A stretch of DNA of 64,000 nt from contig CAJNOP010000127.1 of assembly GCA_905250075.1 (NCBI GenBank), positions 62,001 to 126,000 of the forward strand, given 5' to 3'. The stretch's first letter is position 1. Each line of letters begins with the position of its first letter. Origin of the DNA: Rotaria sp. Silwood1. Taxonomy: Eukaryota > Rotifera > Eurotatoria > Philodinida > Philodinidae. The notes under the pieces were generated by a model, which worked only from the letters and a program-made list of their open reading frames with translations, ran no database searches and was not told the origin of the DNA. The position numbers and the translations under genes are program-made. Below are positions 60,701 to 64,000 of this stretch, piece by piece.

Positions 60701-61432
60701 GGACTCTTTTTTCGTGAAAACACCGTATGACAAATTTGATTTTAAAATTTTAACGAAAACGTTGACTGTCTGATTAGGACAAGAAATAAGATAAAATAAT
60801 CTTTTCGTATATATATATGACCTTAATTTCAAAGCGCACCTATTTAGTAACCTTAGTCGACATGATTTAGAGTGTCAATATTTTGATAGTTCTGTTAGTC
60901 AAAACATTGCATACGATGATCCAGTTTATCGAAGAATTGAAAAGAATTAAGTCATAGATTTTAAAAAAAATTAAGCACTAGCTTTTGTGATAAAGATTTA
61001 AATTCATTTTGCTAACAAAAATTTTTCACAGAAAGGTAACATAAATTTTGAGAATGCAAATAATATTTAATCATGTCTAATATTTTTGCTTGACTATTGT
61101 ACTTTGATCAGTATTTTGAATAGTGTTTTTTTGTTTTCTGAAACTAATGCGTTATCTATCACACAACTACATATAATAGTTTTTTTTAATTTTTTTTTTT
61201 TCGTTTTCTTGGTAAGCATGATTTTCGATAAACATCAACAAAGAAAAGAGTACGTAACACGTGCTTTGTTCTGTCTTCATAACGTATGTATGCGACAAAA
61301 CATGGTTTGAATCTTGTTTCTTCAGATACGTCGTGACTCACATGTCATTGTGTAGTCGTGAAACTGAGTAAGGTTTCTTACTTGGAAAAAACAACATATC
61401 TTTTTTTGCATAGATTTTTATTTGCACATAAT
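57711..61432. other. Long AT-rich non-coding stretch
   Basis: No convincing gene. A 14-codon ATG segment ending in a good donor (MSSQSNTVSSYKQQ|GTATGT at 60344-60385) could be a chance exon. The last 100 bp before FEM1 contain a possible acceptor (TTTTTGCATAG near 61413), so a 5' UTR intron is possible. Confidence 0.5.
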
Positions 61433-63389
61433 ATGTCATTTCAAATATCAGCTATCAATGATGAAGAATTAGTTCATAATGCTGTACGTCATGGTCATAT
61501 GATTTCACTTCAAGTCTATTTGAATCAAAATCCAAAATGTATCAATAAACTCTACAAATATGGTAAATCACAATGGACACCATTATTAGCAGCATGTTTT
61601 TATAAACATGAACATATTGTACATATGTTACTTACTCGTTTCAAGCCTGATATTGAAGCATTAGGTACAATTACTCTTAATTCAATAGATAATCGTTTAG
61701 ATTTAGCTGAAGATGTAACAGCTCTATGGACAGCTGCTGCAGTCAATCATTTTGATATTGTTAAATTATTAATTGAACATGGTCATGCTAATATTAATCA
61801 TTTAATAAAAACACATAGTACAACTCTTCGTGCTGCATGTTATCATAATAATTTTGAAATGGTTAAATATTTAATTGAACATGATGCTAATCCTTATCAA
61901 TCAAAAAAAGGCAATTATACGAATCTTATGCTTAGTGCAGGTCGTCGATATTTATCAATAGTTAATTATTTAGTGAATGAACTCAAATGTAATATAAATG
62001 AACGAGATGAAAATGGTCAAACAGCTCTTTATTATGCTGTTAGATCTGGATCATTTGAAATCACAAAATATTTACTTGAACATGGTGCAATTAATATTCG
62101 TGATGATAAAAGAAAAGTTACTCCACTTATGCGAGCTGCTCTTTTTGGTGAAACTAGTTTAGTTGATGCTTTTAAAGATTATTGTACAGATATTGAATGG
62201 ATTGAAGCAAAAGAATTACTTGCAACAAGTTTTTCAGGATGTATATCACGTATTGAAAATCTAACTAAAACTATTCAATATTTAACTGAAGCATTTGAAT
62301 TACGATTAGTTAAAAATTTATTCAAACAAATAAATACAGAACCTTTAGAAATATTACATTGTCGTCGTGAATGTAAAACTTTAGAAGAATTTAATAAATT
62401 GATTTCTTCTCATATAAAAGATGCTTTGCGTATTGAAGCAATACTTGTACATCAACGTCTTCTTGGTAATGATCAAAGTGATTATCATGATGTTCTTTAT
62501 CACTATGGAGTTAATTTAGCTCATAATGGTCAATATCATGATTGTTTTCGTTGGTGGTTTTATGAAATTGATCTAAAACAAAAATATAATATGACGATTC
62601 ATGCTGATCATTTAAATCATTTTATTGCTTTGTTTGCACAAATGAAATTCAATGATCATATTAATATACCTATTGAAGATTTACTTCAAATGTTTAAAAT
62701 AATGAATTATATACTTATATCAGATCATTATAGAGAAATTTATGATACTAACTTAACTATTTTACTTCATTTAATTACAATTGTGGCTCAAATAATTTAT
62801 AGTGAACATTCAGATGAAAAAAATGCGTTATCTATTGATTATTATCGAGAGTTATACAAATCTGTTGGATCTATTATTCGACATCAATATAAAACAATAG
62901 AAACTGGTTCAACACTTCTTCATTTATGTACAAGTTCTTCAACAGAGAGTACCCCATTTTCTATTGAGTGAGAATCACTTAGAAATTTTCTAAAGTAAAA
63001 ACTTAACAACAACAAAAACTTTGTTTTCTAGCTATCCATGTTGGATGACGGCTCGTCTACTTATTGATTGTAGTGCTGATGTAAATGCTTTAGATTTCAA
63101 TGAAAATACTCCATTACATAAACTTGTTCAAAGTATTTCATCATCAAATGTTTTACAAATAATCGATCTTTTATGTAATGCTGGAGCTCATTTGGATTAT
63201 GTTAATAAACAAGGACAAACTCCACTTCAATTAGTCTCGTCAAGTCGTATCAAAATCATTGAACGATTGAAGAAAAAAATGGATGTTATTCGTTTGAAAT
63301 GTTGTTGTGCACGATTAATTCGACAACAACAATTTTCATATGAAAATATATTTTCTACTTCTTTAGTGAATTTTGTTCGAAAACATTAG
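61433..63389 (+). CDS. FEM1: FEM1-family ankyrin protein, CUL2 E3 ligase substrate receptor (630 aa)
   Basis: Two exons, 61433-62967 and 63032-63389, with a 64-bp intron splitting an Asp codon. The start MSFQISAINDEEL is preferred over an upstream GTG. N-terminal ankyrin repeats include WTPLLAACFYKHEHIVHMLL, TALWTAAAVNHFDIVKLLIE, STTLRAACYHNNFEMVKYLI, GNYTNLMLSAGRRYLSIVNY and GQTALYYAVRSGSFEITKYL. A middle helical, TPR-like region follows (EAKELLATSFSG, ALRIEAILVHQRLLGNDQSD, HDCFRWWFYEIDLKQKYNMT). C-terminal repeats are TARLLIDCSADVNALDFNEN and GAHLDYVNKQGQTPLQL, then the conserved basic tail CCCARLIRQQQFSYE. Length and order match animal FEM1B/FEM1C (about 617-627 residues), receptors that recognise C-terminal degrons for CUL2 ubiquitin ligases. 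The orthologue group is secure; the paralogue (A, B or C) is not resolved. Confidence 0.94.
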
Positions 63390-64000
63390 AGGCATTCAAT
63401 ATTTATTTATTTTTAATATACAGAATGGGCCATAAATAGCACTTCGATAAAAAAACTGAAATATCTTCGTATCGGTTTTGTGGTTTGTGTTAAATTTTAT
63501 TCAAAGTTTTTCTTTTTTTGCATACCGATAAGATAAATAAATACTACTATCAAGTGTTATTGTTGACATCATGAAAGCAGTTTCACCTATTATTAGATAA
63601 GAAAAATACATGTTGTAGCGTGTTTGATAGATTAGTTTCACTTGTCATCTAAAAAAATCACAAAAAGAAGTTGATATGAACTTTATGAATGATACTATAT
63701 TGATGCATATAGAGCAAATTTCCAAACATGACACACTAGTTTTTGCCAGCAATTAATTGCTCAAAGAGTTGCAATAATGCGTTTTACTTATGGGAAGCAA
63801 ATTTGAGGATTTTCAAAACTGAATAGTTTTGAAAATTTACTCTATATATACCAATATAGTATCATTCATAAAGTTCACTTTGACTTTTTCGCCTTATTTT
63901 TTCGATGACAATTGAAAACTTTCTATGAAACGTTCTATATGTATTTGTTTTATTTGACAATAGTAGGTGGTGGTTCATAATAAATGACGGTGCTTTGCTT
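63390..64000. other. 3' flank of FEM1, with inverted repeat
   Basis: AT-rich sequence with no further coding evidence up to the window edge. It holds the inverted repeat described separately. Confidence 0.55.
63668..63887. repeat. Imperfect inverted repeat (MITE-like)
   Basis: GAACTTTATGAATGATACTA (about 63677-63696) and its following 25 bases are matched in reverse complement at about 63838-63884. A small inner hairpin, TTTTCAAAACTGAATAGTTTTGAAAA, lies near 63811-63837. Arms are about 50 bp. No target duplication was identified. Confidence 0.75.

Noticed and set aside
1-64000. Search for tRNA, rRNA, CRISPR arrays and bdelloid telomeric repeats
   Set aside because: No cloverleaf with a GGTTCRA arm, no rRNA core sequence, no spaced direct repeats of CRISPR type and no TGTGGG tracts were seen by eye.

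Overview
The window looks like nuclear DNA of a small metazoan, most likely a bdelloid rotifer of the Rotaria type. This is inferred from very AT-rich sequence, compact genes with 50-90 bp GT-AG introns, animal-specific families (monoamine-type SLC6 transporter, CNNM, DYNLT, FEM1, F-box/LRR, B-box and rhodopsin-like receptor genes), one intronless gene of fungal flavour, and small decayed DNA transposons. No rRNA, tRNA, CRISPR array, operon structure or bacterial gene organisation was seen. Gene models were built by hand from splice sites, reading-frame continuity and family similarity recalled from memory; every multi-exon model given here sums to a whole number of codons.

Layout. 1-12.3 kb: almost gene-free apart from a small secreted protein at 5.4 kb whose end looks like an amidated neuropeptide. 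12.4-18.3 kb: a rhodopsin-like GPCR convergent with an eight-exon monoamine-type transporter whose 13-nt start exon lies beyond a 2.3-kb intron holding a large fold-back repeat. 18.3-21.9 kb: non-coding. 21.9-28.1 kb: Tctex-type dynein light chain, a 12-exon CNNM-type protein on the minus strand, and a MYCBP-like gene divergent from it. 28.1-32.9 kb: non-coding, with a 1.3-kb Mutator-like non-autonomous element bounded by a 9-bp target duplication and containing an assembly gap.

32.9-48.3 kb is the gene-dense part: a CCR4/Angel-like nuclease, a B-box coiled-coil protein, a second EEP-fold enzyme, two tandem beta-propeller-like genes, an F-box/LRR protein and an intronless NAD(P)-dependent epimerase-like gene that is a horizontal-transfer candidate. 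48.3-61.4 kb is decayed: a hAT-like element nested in an older terminal-inverted-repeat element, a pseudogene with stops, an unknown secreted protein and a CDK-like kinase pseudogene. 61.4-63.4 kb holds a full FEM1 orthologue.

The genes are mostly unrelated housekeeping and signalling genes, not one pathway. The GPCR, monoamine transporter and putative neuropeptide are all neuronal-type genes. I found no convincing new multi-gene system. The most distinctive items are the candidate amidated peptide, the nested transposon with GC-rich repeats, two CTCF-like motifs near gene starts, the kinase pseudogene with a stop in its HRD motif, and the horizontal-transfer candidate.
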